Below are positions 1-5,203 of a DNA stretch of 6,652 nt, piece by piece. Each line of letters begins with the position of its first letter. Position 1 is the stretch's first letter. Where the stretch lies: contig JALWQD010000147.1 in assembly GCA_026994735.1 (NCBI GenBank), forward strand, positions 1 through 6,652, read 5' to 3'. Below the pieces are notes generated by a model. That model did no database searches. It had not been told where the DNA came from and saw only the letters and a list, made by a program, of their open reading frames with translations. A program made the translations under genes and the position numbers. Source of the DNA: Gammaproteobacteria bacterium (lineage in GTDB: Bacteria > Pseudomonadota > Gammaproteobacteria > SZUA-140).

Positions 1-88
1 ATAGAGCACTCATCTAATTAAGTTTGTCTCGGTGCACTTCCCTGGCAGTTTGAGATAGACTGGTTGTTCCTTGGATTTATCGACCAAA

Positions 89-110
89 ACCGAGAAAACC
101 TAAACTCGGT
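89..110. repeat. 6-bp perfect inverted repeat upstream of the lipoprotein gene
   Basis: ACCGAG at 89-94 and CTCGGT at 105-110 are exact inverted repeats around a 10-base A-rich loop. The hairpin lies about 55 bases before the lipoprotein start. It could be a leader hairpin of that mRNA. On the minus strand it is followed by TTTTGG, so it could also be a weak terminator for a minus-strand transcript running off the left edge. The rest of 1-113 holds no gene I can support. TTGAGA at 50-55 resembles a -35 box, but I see no good -10 at the right distance. Confidence 0.3.
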
Positions 111-164
111 GGAGTGGAATCCTCAGCAAGCATGATGTTTTGCCTTCAGGGTAGCGAGAGACAG

Positions 165-641
165 ATGAAACTTTTCCCGAGCAACTTACAACGGGGTTGG
201 CCTGGCATACTCCTGTCATTGCTGCTGACAAGCGCATGCAGCCAGCATTCAGGCCTGCTGGTGAACAAGGACAGCACGCAGACAGCCCTCTTTGGGGTAG
301 TCGAGCGTATCGATAACATTGAGCTTCAGCGGTCAATCAACGGTCGCTATTCAAACGGCTCTAATGCCATGATTGGTGGGATTATCGGCACAAGTCTGGG
401 CGATGGCAACGGCAGTCAGCTGGTCGCGGGTATCGGCGTCATCACCAGTGGCGCATCAACAGGCACCCCCACCTCAGCGACAGAGACCGTCAACAGGGCA
501 AAAATCACTGTTCTTTTGGCGAATGGCAAACGCATCCATGCCATTCAAAGCCTCAGTGATACGACCTCTATCAAGGTAGGTAGCCGAGTACAGGTGATCC
601 GGGCTACAAGCATTCCTTTTGTCTTGCCGGCAAAGCCATAG
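165..641 (+). CDS. SlyB/Pcp-like glycine-zipper outer-membrane lipoprotein
   Basis: This is a predicted 158-residue lipoprotein. The N-terminus has a basic start, a hydrophobic stretch (residues 14-21) and a lipobox LTSAC with Cys25 as the lipidated residue. Ser26 follows, which under the Lol rule favours the outer membrane. A short beta-rich segment (FGVVERIDNIEL, 43-54) leads into a glycine-rich zipper (AMIGGIIGTSLG, about 68-79, then on to about 100). A C-terminal beta domain follows (ITVLLANGKRI, then VGSRVQVI). This order matches SlyB/Pcp and the rickettsial 17-kDa antigen family, which help keep the outer membrane stable. The frame is open back to a GTG at 114 and ATGs at 132 and 135. 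I chose ATG 165 because it gives a normal signal peptide and has a purine-rich GCGAGAG just upstream. It converges on the next gene with a 24-base gap. The family call is good; the exact orthologue is not certain. Confidence 0.85.
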   Translation: MKLFPSNLQRGWPGILLSLLLTSACSQHSGLLVNKDSTQTALFGVVERIDNIELQRSINGRYSNGSNAMIGGIIGTSLGDGNGSQLVAGIGVITSGASTGTPTSATETVNRAKITVLLANGKRIHAIQSLSDTTSIKVGSRVQVIRATSIPFVLPAKP

Positions 642-665
642 CGCCTCAAAAAGGGCCCGTTAGGC

Positions 666-962
666 TTATGTTACCGGGTCTTCCGCTAACCATTTTTGCA
701 AGATATCAACAACCTTCTCTGCCTGGGCCCGACTTGAAATATTAAATTTCGATTTCGGCATGTATTCACCATTACGTTTCTGATAGCGTCGAATGGAGAA
801 ACGCTCGGGCCCATAGACCTTCTTGCTCCGGTCCCAATCCTGGTATTTAAAGATGATTGTCGTCCAGGCCCCTTTCGATAAAACCTCCTTGTCCAGCTCC
901 TGCACAACATCGATGCCGTCTTCGCTGTAACGGATAGTAATGTCATCAATACTCGCGGCCAT
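666..962 (-). CDS. small conserved protein of unknown function (98 aa), downstream of bolA
   Basis: This is a soluble, charged 98-residue protein with no signal peptide or membrane segment. The likely fold is several beta strands followed by one helix. Notable segments are LSKGAWTTIIFKYQDWD (28-44), ERFSIRRYQKRNGEY (53-67), the basic KSKFNISS (70-77) and a C-terminal helix (QAEKVVDILQKWL, 80-92). I recognise the KGAW and SIRRYQKR-to-SKFNISS pattern from small conserved bacterial proteins with no assigned role. The strand-strand-helix order and basic strands loosely recall PC4-type single-stranded nucleic-acid binders, but that is only a guess. The ATG at 962 has a strong ribosome binding site, GAGAGGGG, three bases away. 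It lies 41 bases after the bolA stop with no terminator between them, so co-transcription is likely. Confidence 0.85.
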   Translation of the reverse strand: MAASIDDITIRYSEDGIDVVQELDKEVLSKGAWTTIIFKYQDWDRSKKVYGPERFSIRRYQKRNGEYMPKSKFNISSRAQAEKVVDILQKWLAEDPVT

Positions 963-1003
963 AAACCCCTCTCTTTCAGCTAGGAAATATCTTCAGGTAA
1001 GTA

Positions 1004-1312
1004 CTATTTTTTCTCACCACCATGACATGGTGGTGATTGTGGTACTGCGGATAAAGCTTGCCAATCATCAGGCGTATAAAGATGCAAGGTCAATGCATGA
1101 ATACTCTCAGCGAGTTCTTGCGCAAGAATGGCATGAATACGGCGGTGACGCGCAATTTTCGACAAGCCGTCAAAAGCGGTGGTCACGACAATCAGTTTAA
1201 AATGGCTTTCAGAGCCTGCCGGGACATTATGATTGGCGCTCTCATTGATGACTTCCAGGTGCTCAGGGAATAATGCCTTCCCGAGCTTTTTTTTAATCGT
1301 TTCAGCTATCAT
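1004..1312 (-). CDS. bolA: BolA family transcriptional regulator / Fe-S cluster cofactor
   Basis: BolA proteins are small factors with a class II KH-like fold. They bind monothiol glutaredoxins through a shared [2Fe-2S] cluster, and in E. coli BolA also acts as a morphology and stress regulator that binds DNA. The 102-residue product carries the family signature HNVPAGSESHFK (28-39), the RHRRIHAILAQEL helix (55-67), IHALTLHLYT (71-80) and a C-terminal SPPCHGG (93-99) very like the E. coli ending. The frame reaches an ATG at 1351, but I use ATG 1312. It gives the usual BolA N-terminus (MIAETIKKKL) and the expected length, and has purine-rich GAGAGCAGGG upstream. The 260 bases between this start and the preceding minus-strand gene suggest its own promoter, but I see no convincing -35/-10 pair. 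The 98-residue gene follows closely. The family call is certain. Confidence 0.95.
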   Translation of the reverse strand: MIAETIKKKLGKALFPEHLEVINESANHNVPAGSESHFKLIVVTTAFDGLSKIARHRRIHAILAQELAESIHALTLHLYTPDDWQALSAVPQSPPCHGGEKK

Positions 1313-1572
1313 CACCCTGCTCTCAAGTATATGGGGGAAACCCGGGTCCATTCATGAAAGGGTCTCTTGGCAGAGCTGCGCAAGAAACCACTATTCCGTC
1401 TACCCTGCAGCATCTATTTGAAATTGCATATAACGCAACTGCGTCCAGAACCCATCAAAGCGCCCCTGAGTCTCATTTGGCCGGTGGTATCGGGCCAGTG
1501 GGTTCCAGCTTAGCAAAAAGTGGGCCAGCACTCGATAGTCAATATGCTTGCAAACAAGGAAACCGGTGCCTT
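1313..1572. other. intergenic stretch upstream of bolA
   Basis: This stretch holds the presumed bolA promoter, but I see no pair of boxes good enough to call. Two imperfect direct copies of an AGTGGG-CCAGC motif lie near 1497-1530. A 43-codon minus-strand frame with a GTG at 1531 and stop at 1400 has protein-like composition (including WNPLARYHRP) but no ribosome binding site, so it is not called. Confidence 0.4.
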
Positions 1573-3021
1573 TTAATAAGCAAAACCGCTGGGGCCGGCA
1601 GGAAGGCCGAGGTGATCAAAAAAGATCAACAGGTCGCCGAAATCAGTGAATCCGTCTGCATTGAAGTCTGTCAGAGGGTTTGCACTGCCCAGATTGTCCG
1701 CAAATATCAGCAAATCACCGAAATCAGTCAAGCCATCATTATTCAAATCCGGATCACAACGATTGCCATATCCGTCATTATCTTGATCTTTCTGGCCGGA
1801 ATTGGCGATCAGCAGACAATTATCCAGCTTATCGGTAACCAGGTCATGATCAATATCAGGGTCATTATCCCTGATCCGTAACAGCGCCTCGGGCTGTGCC
1901 AAACGGATATTCGCGGCATGAGTGAGTGTGGTGAAGGCAATTTTTATTGTTTCAGAGCCTTCAGGGAGGCGATCACCGAGCAGTAGAACGGGCATAGATA
2001 CCGCCATGCTGCCACGAGGAATGGCAATCACCTGGCCGCTGGCCAGATAGTCAAGGCCTGCCTGGGCACTGCCATCGAGCGTTTGGTAATAGAGCTCAAT
2101 GAGCGGATGATCAACGCGATCGACAGTAATGCTCATGTTCGCCTGCTGGATACCTGTATCCCCTTCAATAACATCAATATCTGCTACTGAAATCGTCGTC
2201 ACTTTAAGTGGCTGCTTGCCTAAAAGATAGTATTGCCAGCCATCCTTTATGCCATCGCCATCACTATCCGGATTGAATGGATCGGAACCGAATAATTGCT
2301 CTTTGCTGTCATCAAGGCCATCAAGATCACTATCAATCAAAGAAGTGATCCGGTTTAGGTCCGGCTCAAAAAGAAAAGTCTGGCCGGCCAGCTGGTAGAC
2401 AGGAGCAACTGTATTGCTGAGGTTGAGGAACTCTCCCGAGAGCCCTGATGAGATTCCGGAACCTTCATCACGGGCAACAGAACCAAAGGATAGGTAGCGG
2501 ACGATAATGTAGCCATTCGGGTAAATAACCGTTTCAAATTCATTCACATCCTGACTATTGCAGTAAGTGGCTGTTGACCAGCTAAAGACCACCCGTTCCG
2601 GGTTTGATTTATGCTGGACAGTGACGCCGTTGCCGCTAACCGTACTATCAAGATCATTACTCCAGGGGCTAATGACAGGACCTTCATGTTGCAAAACGAC
2701 ATGGGGCTGTCTGCGGTGAGGTGCGCCTAGCCACAAACTGCCATTACTGTCGACAGCAACATCATTAAACGACTGTCCATAGAATGGAAACGGCCAGGGC
2801 AAGTGATACCCTTTGCTGACATCATCGGCCTTTATCAGGGTTGAGTTATCGGTATAGGCAGCGGCATTACTGACGCCATCAGCAATAGATAAGCTATTGT
2901 TGACTAGTGGTACAAGAGAATACTGAGGTGGGCTGGTCTGGGCATGGGAAGAAACGGAATTTAACAGCGATAATAGCAAAAAAACAACGCCGCCTGCGGG
3001 TCGCTGAACAAAACAATTCAT
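1573..3021 (-). CDS. secreted calcium-binding multidomain protein (TSP3, Calx-beta, dockerin-like)
   Basis: This 482-residue exported protein has a Sec signal peptide (hydrophobic VVFLLLSLL, likely cleavage after SHA at 27). Residues 35-220 form a beta-rich domain with FPFYGQSF-x8-SNGSLWLG (78-99), a pattern seen in nidogen-like and related extracellular domains. Residues 230-260 are a thrombospondin type 3 segment (DSDLDGLDD, DSDGDGIKDGW). About 275-386 is a Calx-beta domain (IDVIEGDTG, GSAQAGLDY, DRLPEGSETIKIAF, ending RIRDND). Residues 388-424 are another TSP3 unit with paired Cys402 and Cys422 (DNC, NRCD). The C-terminus is a dockerin-like pair of calcium loops (425-445, 452-472). No catalytic domain, cell-wall anchor or C-terminal sorting motif is visible, so it probably acts as a secreted or surface structural or adhesion protein. 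The ribosome binding site before ATG 3021 is weak (GAGAG about 12 bases away). The substrate or partner is unknown. Confidence 0.88.
   Translation of the reverse strand: MNCFVQRPAGGVVFLLLSLLNSVSSHAQTSPPQYSLVPLVNNSLSIADGVSNAAAYTDNSTLIKADDVSKGYHLPWPFPFYGQSFNDVAVDSNGSLWLGAPHRRQPHVVLQHEGPVISPWSNDLDSTVSGNGVTVQHKSNPERVVFSWSTATYCNSQDVNEFETVIYPNGYIIVRYLSFGSVARDEGSGISSGLSGEFLNLSNTVAPVYQLAGQTFLFEPDLNRITSLIDSDLDGLDDSKEQLFGSDPFNPDSDGDGIKDGWQYYLLGKQPLKVTTISVADIDVIEGDTGIQQANMSITVDRVDHPLIELYYQTLDGSAQAGLDYLASGQVIAIPRGSMAVSMPVLLLGDRLPEGSETIKIAFTTLTHAANIRLAQPEALLRIRDNDPDIDHDLVTDKLDNCLLIANSGQKDQDNDGYGNRCDPDLNNDGLTDFGDLLIFADNLGSANPLTDFNADGFTDFGDLLIFFDHLGLPAGPSGFAY
1606..1749 (-). repeat. tandem EF-hand-like (dockerin-type) repeats inside the secreted protein
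   Basis: Two near-identical 21-residue units, coded at 1687-1749 and 1606-1668, start 27 residues apart. Each has calcium ligands at loop positions 1, 3, 5, 9 and 12: D425, N427, D429, D433, D436 and D452, N454, D456, D460, D463. Each then continues DLLIF and ends in LG. The DNA copies are also alike (CCGAAATCAGT occurs in both on the plus strand), which points to an internal duplication. Dockerins bind cohesins in cellulosomes. In non-cellulosomal bacteria the same fold is common and its partner is usually unknown. Confidence 0.8.
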
Positions 3022-3128
3022 TTAGATTATCTGCTCTCGTTAATTTAGCAAAGACCATCACTCAGGCAACTGACCAGAGTCAGCAGCCATAATGACAATC
3101 ACATAAATATCAGCGAATCCTTGCTAAA

Positions 3129-3153
3129 CCTTTCAAGATCATGCAGAGAAAGG
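3129..3153 (-). terminator. possible weak terminator after the parA-like gene
   Basis: On the minus strand, CCTTTC (3148-3153) and GAAAGG (3129-3134) form a perfect 6-bp inverted repeat around a 13-base loop. It starts two bases after the ATPase stop codon and is followed by TTTAGC. The stem is short and the T run is only three, so this is a weak candidate. The same stretch contains TTGAAA (3131-3136), which could be a -35 box for the secreted-protein gene with a poor GATATT -10 at 3106-3111. Confidence 0.25.
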
Positions 3154-3155
3154 CA

Positions 3156-3893
3156 TTACTGGGAAGATGCCATCCTCAAATAATCACTATTCTGCAACTG
3201 CACATTGTTCAATGTATTTTTTCCTTGCTGCTCATCTTCTGGCAGGGCTAACCAACGGGCAAGCCCGAGCCATTCCTGACGCTCCCTGGCCAAGGTATTC
3301 TCACCGGGATCGTGTATGCCCTGACCATGTTCAGCAGCCATCAAATAGGCAGAGGATTCATGTAACCCTGTTATCAAGGGTAAATGTAAGGCATCCAGTA
3401 ATTTTTTCAATGGCGCATAGGTTGAAGAGCTGTCTGCACGTATGCGATTGGCAATGACAGCAATCCTCAGTTGTCCTTGGCGCACCCGCGGCTCTTTGCT
3501 TAATTGGTGCAAGAACACTGCCGTGGCGCGGATATCAATGGGGGATGGTACAACAGGCACCAAGATGGTGTCACACTTATTAAGCACAGTTTGCAATAAA
3601 ACGCCGTTAATACCTGCTGGAGTATCGATAATTAATCGCTCGGTTCCTGCTGGCATGGCCATCTGAAAAACGCGCGTTTGACGAGCCTGCATCCGTGTGG
3701 TGTCGATAAGGTGGATATCCGGCAGATGAGGCGCGCGCAGGCCATGCCAGCAACTGGATGACCCTTGGGGATCGAAATCCATGAGTACGGTACGTCGCTG
3801 GGCGGCGGCGAAAAATACGGCCAAATTCGTTGCAATCGTGCTCTTGCCACTGCCACCCTTGGCATTTACCAGGGCGATTCTTTGTACAGTCAT
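3156..3893 (-). CDS. orphan ParA/MinD-family ATPase
   Basis: This 245-residue P-loop ATPase belongs to the ParA/Soj/MinD superfamily. Members switch between ADP and ATP dimers to position plasmids, chromosomes or protein complexes on the nucleoid or membrane. It has the deviant Walker A KGGSGKST (12-19, with signature Lys12 and Lys17), the Walker A' segment DFDPQGSS (39-46) and Walker B LIIDTPAG (87-94, Asp90). There is no N-terminal helix-turn-helix, so it is the short form seen in chromosomal Soj and in cargo positioners. I see no MinD-type C-terminal membrane helix; the tail is polar (QQGKNTLNNVQLQNS). No ParB gene or parS-like site is visible, so it is an orphan here and its cargo is unknown. 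The frame allows a TTG at 3899, but ATG 3893 has GCGGGG nine bases upstream and is preferred. A small plus-strand frame lies divergently upstream (3994-4164). Confidence 0.88.
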   Translation of the reverse strand: MTVQRIALVNAKGGSGKSTIATNLAVFFAAAQRRTVLMDFDPQGSSSCWHGLRAPHLPDIHLIDTTRMQARQTRVFQMAMPAGTERLIIDTPAGINGVLLQTVLNKCDTILVPVVPSPIDIRATAVFLHQLSKEPRVRQGQLRIAVIANRIRADSSSTYAPLKKLLDALHLPLITGLHESSAYLMAAEHGQGIHDPGENTLARERQEWLGLARWLALPEDEQQGKNTLNNVQLQNSDYLRMASSQ

Positions 3894-3982
3894 AGTCAAA
3901 TACCCCGCTTTATGTGACGCCCTTTCATGATTTTTGAACGGTGCGGCACAGCAATCACTATCTCAATCACAAAATTAACACC

Positions 3983-4013
3983 ATTATGCGAGTATGGACG
4001 TGAATAATGTCAC
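3983..4013 (-). promoter_or_regulatory. candidate sigma-70 promoter for the parA-like gene
   Basis: Read on the minus strand, GTGACA (4008-4013) matches 5 of 6 bases of the -35 consensus. CATAAT (3983-3988) matches 5 of 6 of the -10. The spacer is 19 bases, which is at the long end. Transcription would start near 3976 and give a leader of about 80 bases. The element overlaps the first codons of the possible small gene on the other strand. Confidence 0.35.
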
Positions 4014-4164
4014 GTTAGCCCATTTATCGGCCAATAAGCTTTTGATTTTACTTAAGAGTGTGAGTGAATTCACAATTGCGGCGATACCTGACAAAAAAGC
4101 TCTCTCCTCAAGCCAACATCAACACCGTGATGATGTACTCCTTGTTGGACGAATAGAGTCATGA
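3994..4164 (+). CDS. possible small protein (56 aa) between parA and trmO
   Basis: ATG 3994 opens a frame of 56 codons ending in TGA at 4162-4164. The product has a leucine-rich, possibly amphipathic first half (LAHLSANKLLILLKSVSEF, 8-26) and a polar second half (QHQHRDDVLLVGRIES, 41-56). It has no cysteine, signal peptide or motif that I recognise. In favour: it fills most of the only gap between parA and trmO. It leaves a 100-base divergent spacer to parA, a normal size for back-to-back promoters. Its stop is the mirror of the trmO stop within the palindrome TCATGA, a tight convergent fit. Against: only GCGAG sits right before the ATG, so the ribosome binding site is poor, and two of its five Ile codons are ATA. 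GTG 4000 is an alternative start with slightly better spacing. The function is unknown. Confidence 0.4.
   Translation: MDVNNVTLAHLSANKLLILLKSVSEFTIAAIPDKKALSSSQHQHRDDVLLVGRIES
4059..4074. promoter_or_regulatory. perfect CRP/FNR-family-type palindrome (TGTGA-N6-TCACA)
   Basis: TGTGA (4059-4063) and TCACA (4070-4074) are separated by exactly six bases, which is the core consensus of the cAMP receptor protein (CRP/Vfr). The inner part GTGAATTCAC (4064-4073) is itself a perfect palindrome. If the candidate parA start near 3976 is right, the site is centred near -90.5, close to a helical phase used by class I CRP activation. It would also lie inside the possible small gene 3994-4164. The outer flanks match the extended consensus only in part (ATT on the right). 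Confidence 0.4.
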
Positions 4165-4914
4165 AGTGGTTCCATTTATGGCACTCTTTTCCCGCCGGAT
4201 AGGACCTGTCTTAATGACATCGGTAACGACAATCTTGCCATTCTTGAGGCTATGCCAACAGACATCAAGATCATAAAGCCTGACAGCGAAAGTTTCTTTC
4301 TCTAAATCACGCGAAGAACGTGGATTCAAGGCTAAAACATCGTCAATTAACGCCCTCAGACCCGGGTAACCTCTTGCCTCAAATTTTGATATTTTGTCAC
4401 TGATTTCATTAGATAAAACGACATCCACTCGCTGTGGGGCCTGGCCAGCGAAATTGGCCTTGGCATGACTGAGGGCATCGCTATAGGGAATATAGGGCTT
4501 GATATCAAGGACTGGCGTTCCTTCGAGCATATCGATACCACTCAATGACAGGATAATCGAACGCCCCTGTTGCTGGATACCATCAAGCTTGACCACAGAA
4601 AGTCCTATCGGGTTTGGTCGAAAGGGTGAGCGTGTTGCGAAAACACCCCGCCGTTGACGCCCGCCCATACGTGGCGGACGAACAGTCGCTCGCCATTTCC
4701 CCCGCCGGGCTTGTTGATGAAAGGCCCAGATCAGCCAAATATGGCTAAAATCATCCAGTTCTCGAAATGCTTCGCGTACTGAAAACTCCGGAAAAATCTC
4801 TAGGGTACCTGTTGCCGATGGAACAAGCCCGGCCTGGCGAGGAATAGCAAAACGTTCTTTAAAGCAAGAATGCACAATCCCAATCGCTTGAAAAGACAGA
4901 TCATTAGCTGCCAT
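4159..4914 (-). CDS. trmO: tRNA-Thr (adenine(37)-N6)-methyltransferase TrmO
   Basis: TrmO (TsaA/YaeB) uses S-adenosylmethionine to methylate N6 of t6A at position 37 in the anticodon loop of tRNA-Thr, making m6t6A and fine-tuning decoding. The 251-residue product matches the E. coli protein in order along its length: IGIVHS (11-16), FAIPRQAGL (22-30), DDFSHIWLIWAFHQ (54-67), WRATVRPPRMGG (74-85), the hallmark FATRSPFRPNPIG (92-104), GTPVLDIKPYIPY (132-144) and FAVRLYDLDVCW (209-220). The single-stranded beta-barrel methyltransferase domain is in the first two thirds and the smaller C-terminal domain follows. About 20 extra basic and polar residues at the end exceed the E. coli length. ATG 4914 has GAGGGG six bases upstream. 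It appears to be a single-gene unit. Confidence 0.96.
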   Translation of the reverse strand: MAANDLSFQAIGIVHSCFKERFAIPRQAGLVPSATGTLEIFPEFSVREAFRELDDFSHIWLIWAFHQQARRGKWRATVRPPRMGGRQRRGVFATRSPFRPNPIGLSVVKLDGIQQQGRSIILSLSGIDMLEGTPVLDIKPYIPYSDALSHAKANFAGQAPQRVDVVLSNEISDKISKFEARGYPGLRALIDDVLALNPRSSRDLEKETFAVRLYDLDVCWHSLKNGKIVVTDVIKTGPIRREKSAINGTTS

Positions 4915-4939
4915 AGGAGTCCCCTCATCTTAATAACGA

Positions 4940-4956
4940 AACAGTTTAAACCTGTT
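4940..4956. promoter_or_regulatory. operator-like dyad upstream of trmO
   Basis: AACAG (4940-4944) and CTGTT (4952-4956) are inverted repeats around TTTAAAC, giving a 17-base near-palindrome. The centre contains the 8-base palindrome GTTTAAAC. It ends 26 bases before the trmO start codon, where a repressor could act. No regulator is identifiable from the sequence, and AT-rich dyads of this size also arise by chance. Confidence 0.25.
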
Positions 4957-5027
4957 GAGCTATAAATTCAGTGACTTTCAGCGTAAGGGATCACTATTCA
5001 TAAAGGTCGGTCAGGAGAGGATATAAA

Positions 5028-5063
5028 GTGTCTATAGGGAACATCCATATCCCCTATAGACAC
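5028..5063. repeat. perfect 12-bp inverted repeat with 12-base loop
   Basis: GTGTCTATAGGG (5028-5039) is exactly mirrored by CCCTATAGACAC (5052-5063) around a 12-base loop. On the minus strand the hairpin is followed by TTTATAT, so it could end transcripts from the TPR gene, about 140 bases downstream of its stop. The T run is broken, so terminator function is uncertain. It could instead be a protein-binding dyad or part of a structured RNA. Confidence 0.75.
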
Positions 5064-5072
5064 CATCCAGAG

Positions 5073-5086
5073 GTACATCCATGTAC
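5073..5086. repeat. GTACAT-CC-ATGTAC palindrome
   Basis: This is a perfect 6-bp inverted repeat with a two-base centre, ten bases from the larger inverted repeat. Its core ACATCCAT (5075-5082) also occurs in the loop of the larger repeat (5041-5048). The shared core suggests related elements or a repeated binding word. Confidence 0.5.
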
Positions 5087-5157
5087 ATCTAGCAGATAAG
5101 CGCAAGTATTCTGGCACCAACACTCGTCTGCCGTTGGCCAGTGTGCCTAGATATCCT

Positions 5158-5201
5158 GAGGAAAACTATTACCGTTAGGTCGTAATACTTTATGGGTCCT
5201 C
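5158..5201 (-). terminator. hairpin just after the TPR gene stop, possible terminator
   Basis: On the minus strand, TATTAC (5182-5187) pairs with GTAATA (5167-5172) around a 9-base loop, followed by GTTTTCC. AAA/TTT extends the stem after one mismatch, and GAGGA (5197-5201) can pair with TCCTC (5158-5162) at the base. It begins a few bases after the stop codon. The stem is AT-rich and the T run is four, so it is a moderate to weak intrinsic terminator candidate. Confidence 0.35.
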
Positions 5202-5203
5202 GC

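Larger units (their letters stand above)
4915..5203. other. hairpin-rich intergenic region between the TPR gene and trmO
   Basis: No coding frame here is convincing. The longest ATG frames on the minus strand through the repeats are only about 18-26 codons. The stretch holds a dyad near the trmO start and four inverted repeats between 5028 and 5201, most listed separately. It must contain the trmO promoter and probably the TPR gene terminator. TTTATAGC (minus strand, near 4961-4968) could be part of a -10, but no good -35 accompanies it. One further hairpin, not listed separately, lies at 5111-5141: CTGG-CA-CCAAC pairs with GTTGG-CCAG (nine pairs, a two-base bulge, 11-base loop). Confidence 0.5.

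Noticed and set aside
114..164. Longer start (GTG 114 or ATG 132/135) for the SlyB-like lipoprotein
   Set aside because: It would put 10-17 extra residues, including charged ones, before the signal peptide. ATG 165 gives a standard lipoprotein signal.
641..668. Bidirectional terminator between the lipoprotein and 98-residue genes
   Set aside because: Only a 4-bp GCCT/AGGC stem with a 15-base loop is possible, and there is no T run at a suitable position.
1313..1351. Upstream ATG 1351 for bolA
   Set aside because: The extra 13 residues are not typical of BolA. The usual N-terminus begins at ATG 1312.
1400..1531. Minus-strand 43-codon frame (GTG start) upstream of bolA with protein-like composition
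   Set aside because: There is no ribosome binding site before the GTG, no ATG start and no known motif. The composition (several W, Y, R and F) is suggestive, so a homology search would settle it, but the sequence alone does not support a gene.
1354..1881. Plus-strand 175-codon open frame
   Set aside because: More than half is antisense to the dockerin and TSP3 repeats of the secreted protein, whose codon pattern produces an Ile-rich, low-complexity translation. The rest is the bolA upstream region. No family is recognisable.
3894..3899. TTG 3899 as start of the parA-like gene
   Set aside because: ATG 3893 is two codons later, with better spacing to GCGGGG and the normal distance to the Walker A motif.
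4093..4150. Terminator of trmO ending in the six-T run (minus strand, 4093-4098)
   Set aside because: The bases just before the T run form only a four-pair stem with a wobble. The stronger CCAACA/TGTTGG pairing lies too far upstream.
5028..5063. Inverted repeat as the terminal repeats of a mobile element
   Set aside because: The arms are only 12 bases apart, with no cargo and no flanking target duplication.
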